From Brachionus plicatilis (Eukaryota > Rotifera > Eurotatoria > Ploima > Brachionidae): a stretch of DNA of 64,000 bases. A program made the position numbers and the translations under genes. The notes below the pieces were generated by a model that was not told where the DNA came from, did no database searches, and worked only from the letters and a program-made list of their open reading frames with translations. Shown here one piece after another: positions 10,407 to 22,658 of the stretch; position 1 is the stretch's first letter, and each line of letters starts with the position of its first letter. Location: assembly GCA_010279815.1 (NCBI GenBank), contig QEOQ01000253.1, positions 997,978-1,061,977 on the forward strand, in the 5' to 3' direction.

Positions 10407-13253
10407 AAATTTTTTGATTTTTATTTGTTATTATTAAGAAATAAAAATTTCAGTTTAAATATCTATATTATGCTTAATTAAAGCAGACTTGTATAGACAT
10501 GGAAAACAAAACATATTTGGAAAATGGATCCCTTTTTTTAAATTTTTTGTTATAATTAATTTTTCATTTAGAAGAAAATATGATTTAAATAAATTGTTTA
10601 AAATCCAAATTTTTTTAAATTATCTTGTTATTACGTACAATTTAAAGCAATTTTTTTTTCTCTGGAGTTTTTTTTTGAATAATTTAAAATGTTGCTAATG
10701 ATTTAGAAATTTTTAAGGTTTCATAAAATCAATTTAAAATATTAAATTAACTTTAAATGGTTCAGCTTTTAATATTCAAATATAATTTTTTGATAAGATA
10801 GCCAAAAGATATTAGTTGAATCATGAATTTTAATAACTAAAGAAAAATGTGAAATTACTGTGCATCATTGTAAAGAGATTTGTGCAATATTCATCATTAA
10901 AAATTCCTTAAAAGCCTAGTCAATTAATTTTAATAATTCTCATTAACTTTTTAATCTAAATTCATTGCTTTTTTCTCGAAACTGATGATCATCGATGTAA
11001 CATGATAAATATGCATACTTCTAATGGAGGTTTTTTATCTGAGAGCTAAAATAAATATCTTGGGGATAAACTTCAAAAAAACGCTTTATTTGCTTCACGT
11101 TTTAATTAAATTTTTGACTTTAAAATGACTGATAATTCTAGTTTTTAAAACAGAAATGTAATAAGCAAATTGAATTTGGCCAGCTTTATGAGAACCAGAA
11201 GAAGTTTTAAGTTTTAAATTTTTTGAAAACAATGGTTTAGTTATTACTAAGCCGGTTTATTAGTTTGACAGTTAATTTTTTTTAAATGTCTTTAAAAGCT
11301 TTGTTTATTAATACTAAATTAAAGTTTATTAATCATTTATAATGTTGGTTGTATTACTAGGAAATATGAGGTAGATACAAAAATAGAATTATTTGAACAC
11401 TGAAAGGTTTATAACGAACCGAGGACTTTTAGTCTAAAAAATTGGCCACAGTTAAATTCAAGTTTATTACAAAGAAAAGATATCATAATTAAGACACATT
11501 ATGTGATTTTTCAGTAAAAAGTTAGTTGACATTAAGAAAATCTTTATTTCCGCACATAAATTTGATAAAGATATTTTCTTTTTTCTAAAAATCTTATTAA
11601 GAAATTAAGAAATTTTTTTTAGACTTTTTATTTTTTGATTTAGATAAAATTCTAAAATGTTAATAGATTACGCAAATATTTATTATTTAAATTTAAATTG
11701 CTTTAAAAGACAAAGATTCATTTAATCAGATTACTAATTGTTAGTTTTTATAACATTTTAACTAAATAAATATGTAATAAAAAAACAAAAAAAAATGATT
11801 TAAGATTCAGAAAAAAATTAGCAATAAATTTAAATTGAAAGCAGTTTTATTATAATTCTCACCAAATTTATTTTATCTAAAACATGTGGTGTGTAATTTT
11901 TGAAAATTAAAACCGCATTTCAATTTTTATTCATCATGCGAATCGAAGTAACCATCTAAAAAAATATAAATAATAGATCTCTGGTTTCATTAGTTATTCT
12001 TGACTATTTAAAAAAAAAAAAAATTAAAATAACTTAAAATCAAGCTGAATCCATTTAGGCGTTTAATAAGAAAAATTTTAGAGATTCAATGAGAATTTTA
12101 ATCAAAAATTTACATTATTTCAACCAAAATAAAAATCTAATCTCTTCATTATTAAGCCTGAAAAGCAAAAAAAACAGTCGGAATTTTGAATTTAATTGAG
12201 GATTTTTCTTGTTAATCACTCATGTCCCATTACCGACCATCAAAAAGAATAGTAAGATTAAATTTTTATCAGACTTATTGATTAATAGTCAAAAATTTGA
12301 CCATCTTGAGGCCTTATTTGAATAACTGACACATTGTCAAGAAAAACAAAACCTTAGACTCATTTCTTAGTATTCTAAATAAAATCAACAATCTTTATTT
12401 ACAAAAATTATTTTTTATTTTAGAAAAGTTTTTGCTAAAATAAGGCTATGTCCTGTAAGATCCAAATTTAAACAAAAAGAACAAATATGGTCACTATTTT
12501 CTTAAGGTCATTCTTGGGTTAGTAAGCCAAAATTTTATTTTTCCTCAATTCAAAATAAACATTTATCATCACTGATTAGATGTTTACTTTAACATGTTTC
12601 TATCAAATTCCAGCTGAATTTGTGTTGAACTAACAAACTTTATCTTTAAAAAATATTAATAGACTATCATATAGCAACAGGCTGCTAAGTTATCATATTT
12701 TTTAATCAAAGTAGTATAAAGTTTGTTAAAAATTTACAATTAATTAGCTACATTTGCAGATAGGAAAATTAAAGATCGGGTCATTTATCTGAGCGTTTAT
12801 TTTTGGGTGGAAGATTATGTTTCGGTTTAGGATTACGGCCCGAAAAAAGATAAATGCCTTAGATAAATTGATTGAGATTTAATTAAAATTTGTTTCTTTT
12901 AATTTTATGAGGAATATATTTTTAATGTTGGTCAGAAGTTTAATCAAGGGATTTATTATGCTTCCAAGTCAAGTCGAAAATATGATCGGATAAAAAATTA
13001 CTGATAAACAATTAATTTGGAGCAAAATATTTAAATTTTTTAGTAAATAAACAAATTTGTATGGGTACTAGAGTTCTTTAGACTGAATAGATTCTAACAC
13101 AAGCATAATTTGGTCTGACTGAAAGTTCGATATTAATTCGGAAGGCTGAATTTTAAACTCTAGCCAATTGATTTTTTATTTCTAGACTATAAATAAGAAA
13201 CTAAATTGCAGCAAATTTCACATAGTTTGATTCAGAATTTTAGATAGCTAAAA
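10407..13253. other. 2.8-kb AT-rich gap
   Basis: No coding frame, RNA gene or inverted repeat recognised on either strand. The open frame at 10489-10698 is rich in Phe/Asn/Lys and has no motif. The last 100 bp before 13254 are probably the 5' UTR of the thymosin gene. Confidence 0.5.
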
Positions 13254-13578
13254 ATGAGCGAAGCAAAGCCGAACCAAGCGATCATTGAAGATTTGGCCAA
13301 ATTTGAGACCAATGGTCTGAAGCATGTTCAAGTTGCGGAAAAGATTAATTTGCCGTCTAAGGAAGACATTGAGTCAGAAAAAAAGCACATAAGCTTGGTC
13401 AATGGTGTAGAGTCATTTGATAAAAATAAACTAAAGCCAACAATCACCCAAGAGAAAATTGTTTTGCCTGATAAGGAAGGTATGCTATCAGATTTTAAAT
13501 GATTTTTTTTTTTTTTAAACTTATTAAATTCAAGCTATTGAGAACGAAAAAAGAAACAAAGCTGAAAGCGAAATTTAA
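13254..13578 (+). CDS. beta-thymosin, two actin-binding repeats
   Basis: Two exons, 13254-13479 and 13535-13578, with a 55-bp GT-AG intron, give 89 residues. Repeat 1 contains LKHVQVAEKINLPSKEDIE and repeat 2 LKPTITQEKIVLPDKE, which continues as AIENEK only after splicing. Both follow the 'LKxTxTxEKxxLPxKExIExEK' signature of thymosin beta. Invertebrate members carry from one to several such repeats (Ciboulot, tetrathymosin) and bind G-actin in the cytoplasm through WH2-like contacts. The start is the first ATG after an in-frame stop. A polyadenylation signal (AATAAA) lies near 13672. Confidence 0.9.
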
Positions 13579-14050
13579 ACCACATTCTTCAAATGAACTA
13601 TTCAACATGATTTTATGATTTTCTAGATATTGTTTTTTATTTTTTAAAATAACTTAGGTTTCAATGTCAAAATAAAAAGTTTCTAAAAGAACAAAATTGT
13701 ATTTATTTAAATCCAAACAAAAATTTAGAATAAAAAAGTCAATTTTTTTACTGAAATCTTCCAAAAGTCTCGTTTAATTATTTATAATCATTAAAATCTA
13801 GTTATTTTGGCTCTATTTTTTGGATCAAATAGAAAGAGAGCCGTTAAAGAAGTCAAATATTTTTTTTAGTATATTTTCAAGATTAAATTGTCTTAAAAAA
13901 AAACATGAAATTTAATTACTAATTATCGAATGAGTAATTTATTGAAAAATTTAATTAATTAAATTAATTTTAAAAAATACAGCTCCTGATTGTTATTCCA
14001 ATACTCATTACAATATACATAATTCTTTTGAGATTTTTTTAATGCCGTTT
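13579..14050. other. short intergenic gap between convergent genes
   Basis: The space between the thymosin stop and the stop of the minus-strand TIR gene. AT-rich, with nothing beyond the likely 3' UTRs. Confidence 0.5.
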
Positions 14051-17045
14051 TTATTCATTTTCAGCTTCGTTCGAACAATTCTGCAAGTTTTGGTTTAATG
14101 AATCAATCAATCTTGTTTCCAAGTCGTCTTGTGTCAAACTATGAAGTTCTAATAATTGATGCTTTGAAGTTATATTTTTGACCCTTTAGTAAATAACTTT
14201 AATGTAATCATATTTGAAAATGTGATAATAAATACCAAAATTTGGCTTCAAATTTTGTGTCAGCAATTATTGGCAAGATTTTAATATTTGATTGAATCAT
14301 AAAGTCATATTCAGCTCTGCAGTTTAAATTAATACAAAATTCTCTGCTCAGAACTAAAATAAAATTATTTAAAAATTAAAAAATTTTAAATTACAAAAAT
14401 TTAATTATGGTGTAAGATAGCAATTCCGGTTTTAGTTTAAAGACTTGAGTAAAAATATTCAAGAAAAAAACTAAAATTACCTAAGTTCTTATTAACAATT
14501 ATTAGAAAATTAGTCTTGAATATTTATGAATATTTATTTTGTATTTTTTGTATATTCTTTTTTATTTTTTTAAAAAATCTTATACTAATCCAATTTTTAT
14601 CACACTCTTATCTTACCAGTGGTAATGTAAATGTCATGAACAATAAACTAAACAAATTTTTTAGTTAAATTGCATAAAAAAGCTTAAATTAAGCTAAATA
14701 AGATAAAAATCAGATTTTCGTTTGTTAACTTAGTTTAAAGAATTGATATTTTAGCAAAACAATTATAAGCTATGTACAATTATATTAAATAATTCTTTAA
14801 GTTAAATTCAATTAAAATAACATAATTATGGATAATTCTGAACAACCGGAAATAATAAATATAGAACAGAATAAGTAAAGATTTTAGTGACATAAACTTT
14901 GTCTATGCTGACTGGTCATTTTACAATTATCAAAAATTAATCTTCAAAAATCAGCTAGTTAAAAATATTTCACTTGGTATTATTTTTAATATCTATTCGG
15001 TTGTGCTAATAACTTTTCAGAACTAATAAATTATTGATACAACTAGCCATATAAATTTAACCAGCTTATATTTATTTTATTTATTACTTAATATAATTCG
15101 ATTATTAAATAAATACTCAAATTTAAAAGGTAAATGAAAGGAAGCAGCTAGCTTTCAAGCATTCGATGAAACAACTCTGCTTTTAAATTTTAAAAAAGGT
15201 ATTTCTTTAGTTTTTTTTGCAGCCGCACTTTAAAAATAATTCTATATTTTGTTATAAAAAGTTTAAAGAAACAATTTTTTATTATATAATTTTTCAAAAT
15301 TATAATCAACTAACTCTTATTTACCATGCATTATTTGATTTGTAAATTATAATTTAAAAAATAATTAAAAAAAAATTCAATGTAATTTCCTTTTACTTTT
15401 AGTTTTTGCTTAAGCACAATTAAAATCTTCCAAACATTTGAATATTAAAAACAATTTCATATTTATATAAACTTGACGCATTCATTTAAATTTTATTAAA
15501 TCTAGAACCTTACCTGGAATTGATTTGCTTTGAAAAATTTTAAACTGTCTATTAAACAAATAAAAATAAGCACATACCTAACAAGATGATGTCACTGGTT
15601 TTGATGGCAAGCAGCGATTCTTCCATTGAATAATCATCGACATGTTTAAACCAGACTAAAAATTCATTTGATTTCAAAATATTAGATAACTCAGAGCAAA
15701 CTTTGAAGCTGTCAAAATCATAGCAAATATAAACTTTTCTTTTCGAAGTTGTTTTTATGCCCAGACTGTTCAACTTTTCAATGACTTTACCTTTTTCAAT
15801 CATCCAAACAATTCCCTCGCAGTACCTTATCAAATTTTTGTTCGGATACTGGTAGATTATAACTTTTTTGACTATATTTAAAATTGCCTCATCGTCCAAT
15901 TTAAAGTCTTTGAAAAAAGACATTTGAAACAAGATACGTGCTGCATATTCGGCCTCGTGGTCATTACCAATCATTAGGATATTTTTCATGCACCTCTGAA
16001 AATCATTCTTTTGCACAGTCGCCTCATTTTCTTCGTCATTCATCAAAAAGAAGAGTGTGTCCAAAAGTTGAATTAGATTGAGATAAAAATCTTTGCCCAA
16101 TGCCAAACTTATTGGCGCCTTTCGCGAAGAATCAAAGTAAATTGGAAAGCTTTTTATGCTTTTCATGCAACTAATTGCAATCTCTATTTCAAGAAATAGA
16201 TGATCTATGAACAAATTTCTACTAAAAGTATCTGGAATGTTTGAATATTTAGATATGTACATGTACGATGCGATCAAGTGATGATCGGTTTTTTTGCTCA
16301 ATTTCATGATGGCCAAGCATACTTTGTCCAGTCTTCTAGTGTCGATTCTAACAGTCTTTTTCAAATTGTCTATTAATTCGATTGAGTTTTTTAAAAAATT
16401 GGACACTTCCTTGGACCATAGTTTATCCTGGTTGATTATGTTTATGCAGTCCAACAGAACATTTTTGTCCGAAATTACCTCTAGTATGCAATTGGCATGG
16501 TTGGAGACAAAAAGTTTTCTGAATACTTTCGAATAGTAGCTGAGAGTTGCGAACATTTGAGTCAAAGTCATAAACATTTGGGCTTTTCTTTTGCAATTTT
16601 TTTTGTCATTGTCGACGAATGAATAATGGTGGTAGTTCAAAAGTTTGCCATTGAGTTCTTTAAAGTAGGTCTTGGTGCCGTCTTTGAGCATCGCGAGCAA
16701 AAGTTTGTAATTATAAATGGTTTCAGGGTATGTTAACATGGAAATCAAGGTGTAATTTCCCAAAATTTCGTTGGTTAGACATTTATAAAAATTGAGCGCC
16801 TTTTCCAGCCTGGTCTCTGAATTTATAAGTTTGTATAAGTTGCCATCCGATGAAATTTGCTCAATCTGAACTCTGAGCTCATTTTCTATATCAGGTCCGG
16901 GATGTTCACCACTTAATTTTTTGGTCACACGAGTTTTAAGGGTGGCGAGACAAAAGTTTCTTTTCGAGCTGTTCACATTTTTAGTTTCTATGGCAGATGT
17001 TTTGTTAACAGAAGAATAATGAATTAAATTTTTTATTTTCTTCAT
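14051..17045 (-). CDS. ARM-like + TIR domain protein
   Basis: Exons 17045-15578, 14353-14236 and 14183-14051 join in phase to give 572 residues. Residues about 40-430 are all-helical and Leu/Lys/Asn-rich, consistent with degenerate armadillo-type repeats. The TIR domain starts near residue 437 (KVYICYDFDSFKVC) and includes a BB-loop region and, in exon 2, LNCRAEYDF, where E504 sits where TIR NADases keep their catalytic glutamate. The C-terminal 44 residues are polar, with no SAM domain. I chose the ATG at 17045 because the upstream ATG at 17105 overlaps the stop of the next gene and adds a low-complexity Phe/Tyr stretch. It is a neighbour and paralogue of the gene at 17096-21081, only 50 bp away on the same strand. 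The enzymatic role is inferred. Confidence 0.8.
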
Positions 17046-17095
17046 CGAAAAATTATAAAAGAAAAAATATAAGAAAAAGTTTTTTTTTCCATAAA

Positions 17096-20000
17096 TCAAT
17101 TGCACTCAAGTTTTTCAAGCTTTTCTAATTTGTTGGTAAAAATTAAAATATGGCTCAAATCAACTTTACCATCTTTGTTAATTGATGAATAAAAATATTC
17201 AGGTGAGGTTTTATAAACTTTAATTAGTTGAGTTAATAATTCGCCATCGAAATGATTAAATTGCGAAGCAATATCAACATGTATGTCGGATTCTATTAGC
17301 CATTCTTTAACATCCTTTGATTAAAATTATTTAAATTGATTTATTTATTCAAGTTTTAAAATGGAAAATAGTTAAAACTCTAAGTTACGCTTGACTGAAA
17401 TAAATCTTCTGATTTTTTTTTCAAAGCAAGTTAAGTGTATCAGATTTAAGAAATTTTACTTAAACCAGAAAAAATTATTTTGCTTTAATATTTAACTTTT
17501 TTTATTCTTAACATCATAAATTTTCAAACATTAAAATATTTTAACAAGAAAATTAATAATTTTACTTCATTGGTCCAGTTTTCAAGCGACTTATCAGACT
17601 CGTTTATTTTATTTGGAACAGACTCACTTTTTGCTGCGATTTTTTTGTCTTCACATATCTGCTCATCTATTTCAAGTTTTAATCTTTTTATGCACTCATC
17701 AAATGGATACTTGGAAAAATTAACGAAAATTTTTGTTCCCAATATTATTCCCAACCTTAAAATTTATTTACAAGATTATAAATTTTAGTAAAAAAAATTG
17801 TCAATTTTTTTTTTTTTCAATTATGATTCCAAGCTCGATGCAGTTTTTACATTGTTTTACTAAAAGTTTTTACTCGGACTTTTTGAGAAACTAAAATTTC
17901 TATTTTTTTAATTTACCGCATTTAGTTGACTAAATTTTATGAAAAAAGCTAAAATAATTTTACCAAAAATCAAATTAAATTTAAGTGGATTCTGATTAAA
18001 GCAAGATCAGATGAACCTATTTATCAAAATAGCCAAATGGCTCGTCTAATATTTTATAAAAGTCTTATTCATAATAAACATAATTATATGAATATTCATT
18101 TAAATCATTTAATTGAAACAAATTGAACTGAAATATTATAAAGGTTTATTTATTTGAACAAGTTGAAGTTGAAACTAAAAAGTAATAATCAAGAACCAAA
18201 AAATTAGGAGTAAATTTTTAGTACAAGAAGATTTTTAAATTGTATGTTTTATGCACCACGCATCGATAAATTCAAATCAAGATGTGTGAACTATTCAGAA
18301 TAAATATAAGTATTTTTGTAAAAACCAAAAAAATAGCTATATTGGGCAAATCGAAGTTTAAGATCAAGATCAAAAGATCAAAATATAAATTGTAATATAT
18401 TTTTTAGCAATAGAGAAAATAAAATTTTTTTCAAAAGCAAGTACTTGACATGTCATGTAAAGTTTATTTCCATATTTAATATTTTAAAATATCCCTTTTA
18501 ATTTTTTAGATATTTTAATTGATTTTAATGAAAACTTACTTTTAAAGACAAAAAAATATACCGTTTTAAAATTTAAATTTAAAATTTATTTAAGTAAAAA
18601 AATAAAATTATTTCAGTTTGAATTAATGGATATAAAAGTTATAAATTTGTATTTGTGAATTAAACTTAACCTAAATTATTTAAATTATTGATTGTTTTTG
18701 TTAAATAAATTAGAGATCAATCATTTTGATGTTAATTTGATAATGAATCATTATTAGACATAATATGTCTAGTAATGTTTAGTATTTATTTCTTAAAAAT
18801 TATTTAAAAAATTAGATAACGTAATTGCTCGATTTTAGTGACATGTCACTATAGTTGGGTATTCGGCTAAAGTGACATGTCACTATTTATCGAACACTGG
18901 TTTTCATTTTGACCTTTTTCGATTAATGCGACATGTCACTATAGTCGAAAAAGGCCTAAAAATGACGATTTTGTGGAAATTGTTTTCCAAAGAGTTTCAA
19001 ACAAAATTATTCATTTTAGTTTCCAAACTGTAAATAAAATTAAAATATTTTAGGATTTTTAGACAATAGCTTTTTTTAATTTTATAGGTCAATTTCTGAT
19101 TTTATATTTTTGCGTAAAATTTGTTAAATAAAATAAAAAATTTCTTAATTGTTAAACTTTTTCTCGTTATCCAGACAAATAAATAATAAAAAATAGCTAA
19201 ATTACTTAAAAAATCATTTTTGAGCCTTTTTTTGACTATAGTGACATGTCGCATTAATCGAAAAAGGTCAAAATGAAAACCAGTGTTCGATAAATAGTGA
19301 CATATCACTAAAATCGAGCAATTACGTTAAATTAAGTTTTAAAATTTTAAATGATCGTTTTGATCTTAAAATTTGATCTGAAACTTTAATTTGCCCTATA
19401 TTGGAGTAAAATTTGTTTTTTTTCAAAATTTTGAATAAGAATAAAATAAAATTTGACAAAAACTTAATTTATATTTTCGCCAAATTGGTCAAATCTTACC
19501 ATCCATCGGGAGCATAGTTCTTTTGCATCAGCAGCGGAATAATTGGTTTTCGTATGTTAAAAGCGTATTCAGCTTCAGCTCTACAATTTGGACTTTGCTA
19601 ATTATCAAATCAAAAAAATCAAAAAAATTATTTTTCCTAAATATTTAGTAGCAAACCTTGTATTTTTCAGTCATGCACATTAGGACACACTTTGAATTTT
19701 CGATAGCTTTAGCCATCGATTCTAGTGACGAACCGCGAATATCTTGAACATCAATCCATATTTTGTGACCATCTCTTTCCAACTCCTCTTTAATCTGCAA
19801 ACACAAGTCTCTGCTTTCCTTGTTATAACTTATCATTACGTGTTCTTCCTTCGAATCAGACTTATTATAAGTGACACCGGAATGACTGCCCATTTTTAAC
19901 TCAACTTGATCCGAATTATTTGAAATCAATTTGCTGATCCAGAAAATACCAACAACATTTCGTCTTAAAAATTCATCTGAACCACTGCTCAAGTGATTAA

Positions 20001-21081
20001 GTGACTCAACTATTTCATTGTCACCATTTATTTTCTGACAAACTTCTCTGTCAAAGCACAGCTGCCATAACAACTTTGTAGCATATTGCTTCTCCAATTC
20101 ATCTCCATATTTCATTATTAAACTTAAGTGGTTTTTTAGTCCATGTTCTTGGTAGATTTTATATTTCATGCTATCACTAGCAGCAATATTATTCAGCGAT
20201 TCCAGTAATTCTATTAAATTAAAATGAACCTGGTTGTAAGCATATTCTGCCTCACTGTTATCAATATCGTCCGGAATTAATTTTTTTCGTTTGGCCATTT
20301 TTTTGGTATAAAACCCAATTAAATCAACTATTTCTTTGATTATTGATTGAATACTTGACAAATTTTGCATATCTTTTTCATTAGTAACACTGACTATGGT
20401 CAAATAGCTAAGAATTAAAATATTTGGATACTTTTTTGTATGGCCTGTTAGATTGATAAGACATTCTTTAATGTGAAGCTCATCTCTTTCCTTGTTTATT
20501 TCGTCACTATGTTCGCTTATATTTCTTATACATCTGACAACAGACTCCACAAGGTTTACCCCTATTTTTACCCTACTTTTATCGTCATATTTGAGGTTCA
20601 GACCATTTTTAACAAAATCGTTTGACAAATATTCCAGCAAGGCTTTAGTACCACTTTTTCGATGAAATTCAGAGCTGAATATTTTCGATTTTCTGCTTAG
20701 ATAATTGATTACATCGGTCAAATAATAGATGAAATAGAATTTTATTTTGGAATCTTTTTTCGAGATTTTATCATCATTTTTTAAAAACTCATTATTGTTG
20801 ACAAAGTCTTGGCATCCTTCATAGCAGTTTTGAAAAATTTTCGAAAGTAACAAATCAAACTTAAATTCATTTACTAGTTTTGGTTCTCTTAGCATTTTTT
20901 GGAAATTTTTAGAATTTGACAGCTTATTCAAAAACAATGCTGCTTTAAGACTGGTTTTGTTCGAAGTTAATTCAGTTGGCGTTTTAAAATTATTCAAATA
21001 GTCAAGAGAATATTTCAATTTTTTCCAATTTTCGTCCCATGATTCAAGCAATTCGACATCGTCCAAAAATTCGCTATCCAT
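17096..21081 (-). CDS. ARM-like + TIR + SAM protein (SARM1-related module order)
   Basis: Exons 21081-19657, 19597-19500, 17755-17566 and 17314-17096 join in phase to give 643 residues. Residues 1-410 form a long helical, ARM-like region. The TIR domain runs from about 414 (HVMISYNKESRDLCLQIKEE) to 525, with IWIDVQDIRG in the BB-loop area and SPNCRAEAEYAF in exon 2, where E483 is the likely NADase-type catalytic glutamate. A SAM domain follows at about 567-635, recognisable from NWTNEDVKEWLIES and FDGELLTQLI. SARM1 has ARM-SAM-SAM-TIR; here TIR precedes a single SAM. Such proteins would be expected to oligomerise through SAM and cleave NAD or signal in innate immunity; that is inference. Intron 2 (1744 bp) contains a MITE. 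Confidence 0.85.
18819..19327. mobile_element. MITE with long inverted repeats and GACATGTC palindromes, copy 1
   Basis: The ends are ACGTAATTGCTCGATTTTAG and its inverted copy, extending about 130 bp inward, and the element sits between TA dinucleotides (18817-18818 and 19328-19329) as a Tc1/mariner-type duplication would. The left arm has an extra 34-nt block that repeats GTGACATGTCAC. The palindrome GTGACATGTCAC or a near variant occurs at least five times. The interior is AT-rich and non-coding. It lies inside intron 2 of the ARM-TIR-SAM gene. Confidence 0.75.
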
Positions 21082-21213
21082 TTTTATCCAGTATAAAAAT
21101 TTAAAGCTTTAAAATTCAGAAAAAATAATATAAAGGTAAAAAAGCTGAAATTTATTGATAATTTTTTTGTCAGATTAATATATCTATGGAAACGCAAAAA
21201 TTTATTTGAAATT

Positions 21214-21767
21214 TTAAATAAAAGTTTTATAGCTTTTAAATTTGTCATTGTAAAAAAAAAATCTAAAAACTAAAATAGACATGGTTGTGGCTACAAAATT
21301 AAAGGCTATGTTGATAATAAATGTTTTGTAAGAACGAATCTCGAATTCAATGTGTGGAAATTCGATCAATGCATTAATGGCCACCAAGATAAATGAAAAC
21401 AAAATTATCTCATCATAACGAATCGGGGCAAATATGTTGCTAAAAAATATTAATAAAAAAATTGTAAAATATTTTATGCTTCTTACTTGATTAAAAAAAT
21501 CAAAAGAAGATTAAATATGGCCCATGATATAACAATGTTTATAAAAGTGATCAGAAGATTTTTGCCTTCATTTAAATTTTTATAGTTACTTGAAGTCTTA
21601 AATGTGGATCTAAAAAAATATTATGTTCATAAAATTTTTGAAAATTAGGGAAAAATTTACTTGAACCATTTTTTGCCAAAAAAAATATCGGAATACTATA
21701 TAATACCTAGAGTGAAATTTAGAACAGTATTAACGGTTAAAGATGATATTAAAGTCATTATATTCAT
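21214..21767 (-). pseudogene. small multi-pass membrane protein with an in-frame TAG
   Basis: Reading 21767-21661, 21609-21487 and 21439-21214 joins in phase through 51-bp and 47-bp GT-AG introns. It encodes about four hydrophobic helices: MTLISSLTVNTVLNFTLGII, then LLITFINIVISWAIFNLLLI, then ILFSFILVAINALIEF and INIAFNFVATTMSILVFRFF. A TAG at 21698-21696 interrupts the first exon in the same frame, just after helix 1. An alternative is that the true first exon lies elsewhere and the acceptor is the ATATAG at that same point. I do not recognise the family. It ends 133 bp upstream of the ARM-TIR-SAM start. Confidence 0.5.
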
Positions 21768-21961
21768 CTCTTTACATAAATATTTTTTTAGATTTTTTCA
21801 AATAATTTTAAATTTTTTTCATAGTTTCTAATGGAAATATTTTATATCCAAGAGAATTGTAGATTAATTCAATATTAAATTTTTTTATCAAAAATTAAAA
21901 TTTCTATAATTAAAAAAAAAAGAAAGCTAATTACAGTACAAAACAACAAAAAAGAAGAAGC

Positions 21962-22020
21962 AAATTTTATCATTTATTTATTCGTTTATATCTGTACCGA
22001 GCTAAAGCTCCTCCAGATTA
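21962..22020 (-). repeat. LINE 3'-tail fragment
   Basis: The reverse complement reads GGAGGAGCTTTAGCTCGGTA followed shortly by an AATAAATAAATGA tail. The same signature ends the LINE relic at 44.0-44.9 kb (GGAGCATTAGCTCGGTCCTG plus AAATAAATAAA). It is therefore a 5'-truncated copy of that family. Confidence 0.6.
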
Positions 22021-22658
22021 AAATAAAATGTTTTAAAAAAAGAAAAATCAAAATAAAAGTTAAATAAAATAAATAAAAAATGAAAGAAAGTTACAAATTA
22101 ATCATATTAAATAATATATAAAATAGAACTGTCCTATTTTAATAGGACTGTTTTAGAATTTCTGCATGTAAAAAGATTTAATTTCAAATGACTTTTAGGA
22201 GTATTTCAATGAGATGAAGTAATTTACAATTCATTAAATCTATTTCAGATTTTTTATTAAATCTAATTTTATAATTCCATTTAAAATAGAAGTTTACCTT
22301 AATTTTAAAAGAGGCTTATTTCGCAAAAGTTATTAACTTACCAACCTCAATAACTAGAAATTAATCAAAAACAATGTTTAAAATATTCACATTATTAAAA
22401 GTGTTTACAAATCATGTTTTAATTTTTGTTTTTAGAAATTAGTTTTTAGAAATTTAAGCCTTCTTTTATTGACTTAATACAGGAAAAAAAAATCGATTTT
22501 ATTTGGTAACTTTTAAATGTGTTTTTATTTTTGAATTTAAAAGATCCGGTTCATTTAATTATAAAAATCTAATAATTTACTTCTTTAAAATCATTAATAT
22601 AAATTTGACTGCTTTTAACGAATTAGTTAAATTTCTATTTTTTTATTTAAATAAAAAA

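Noticed and set aside
10489..10698. 69-codon plus-strand open frame
   Set aside because: Phe/Asn/Lys-rich with no motif; typical chance frame in AT-rich DNA.
22503..22658. 52-residue N-terminal extension of the DEG/ENaC protein
   Set aside because: Low-complexity, would add an extra hydrophobic stretch ahead of TM1, and begins at a non-ATG codon; ATG at 22659 gives the normal architecture.
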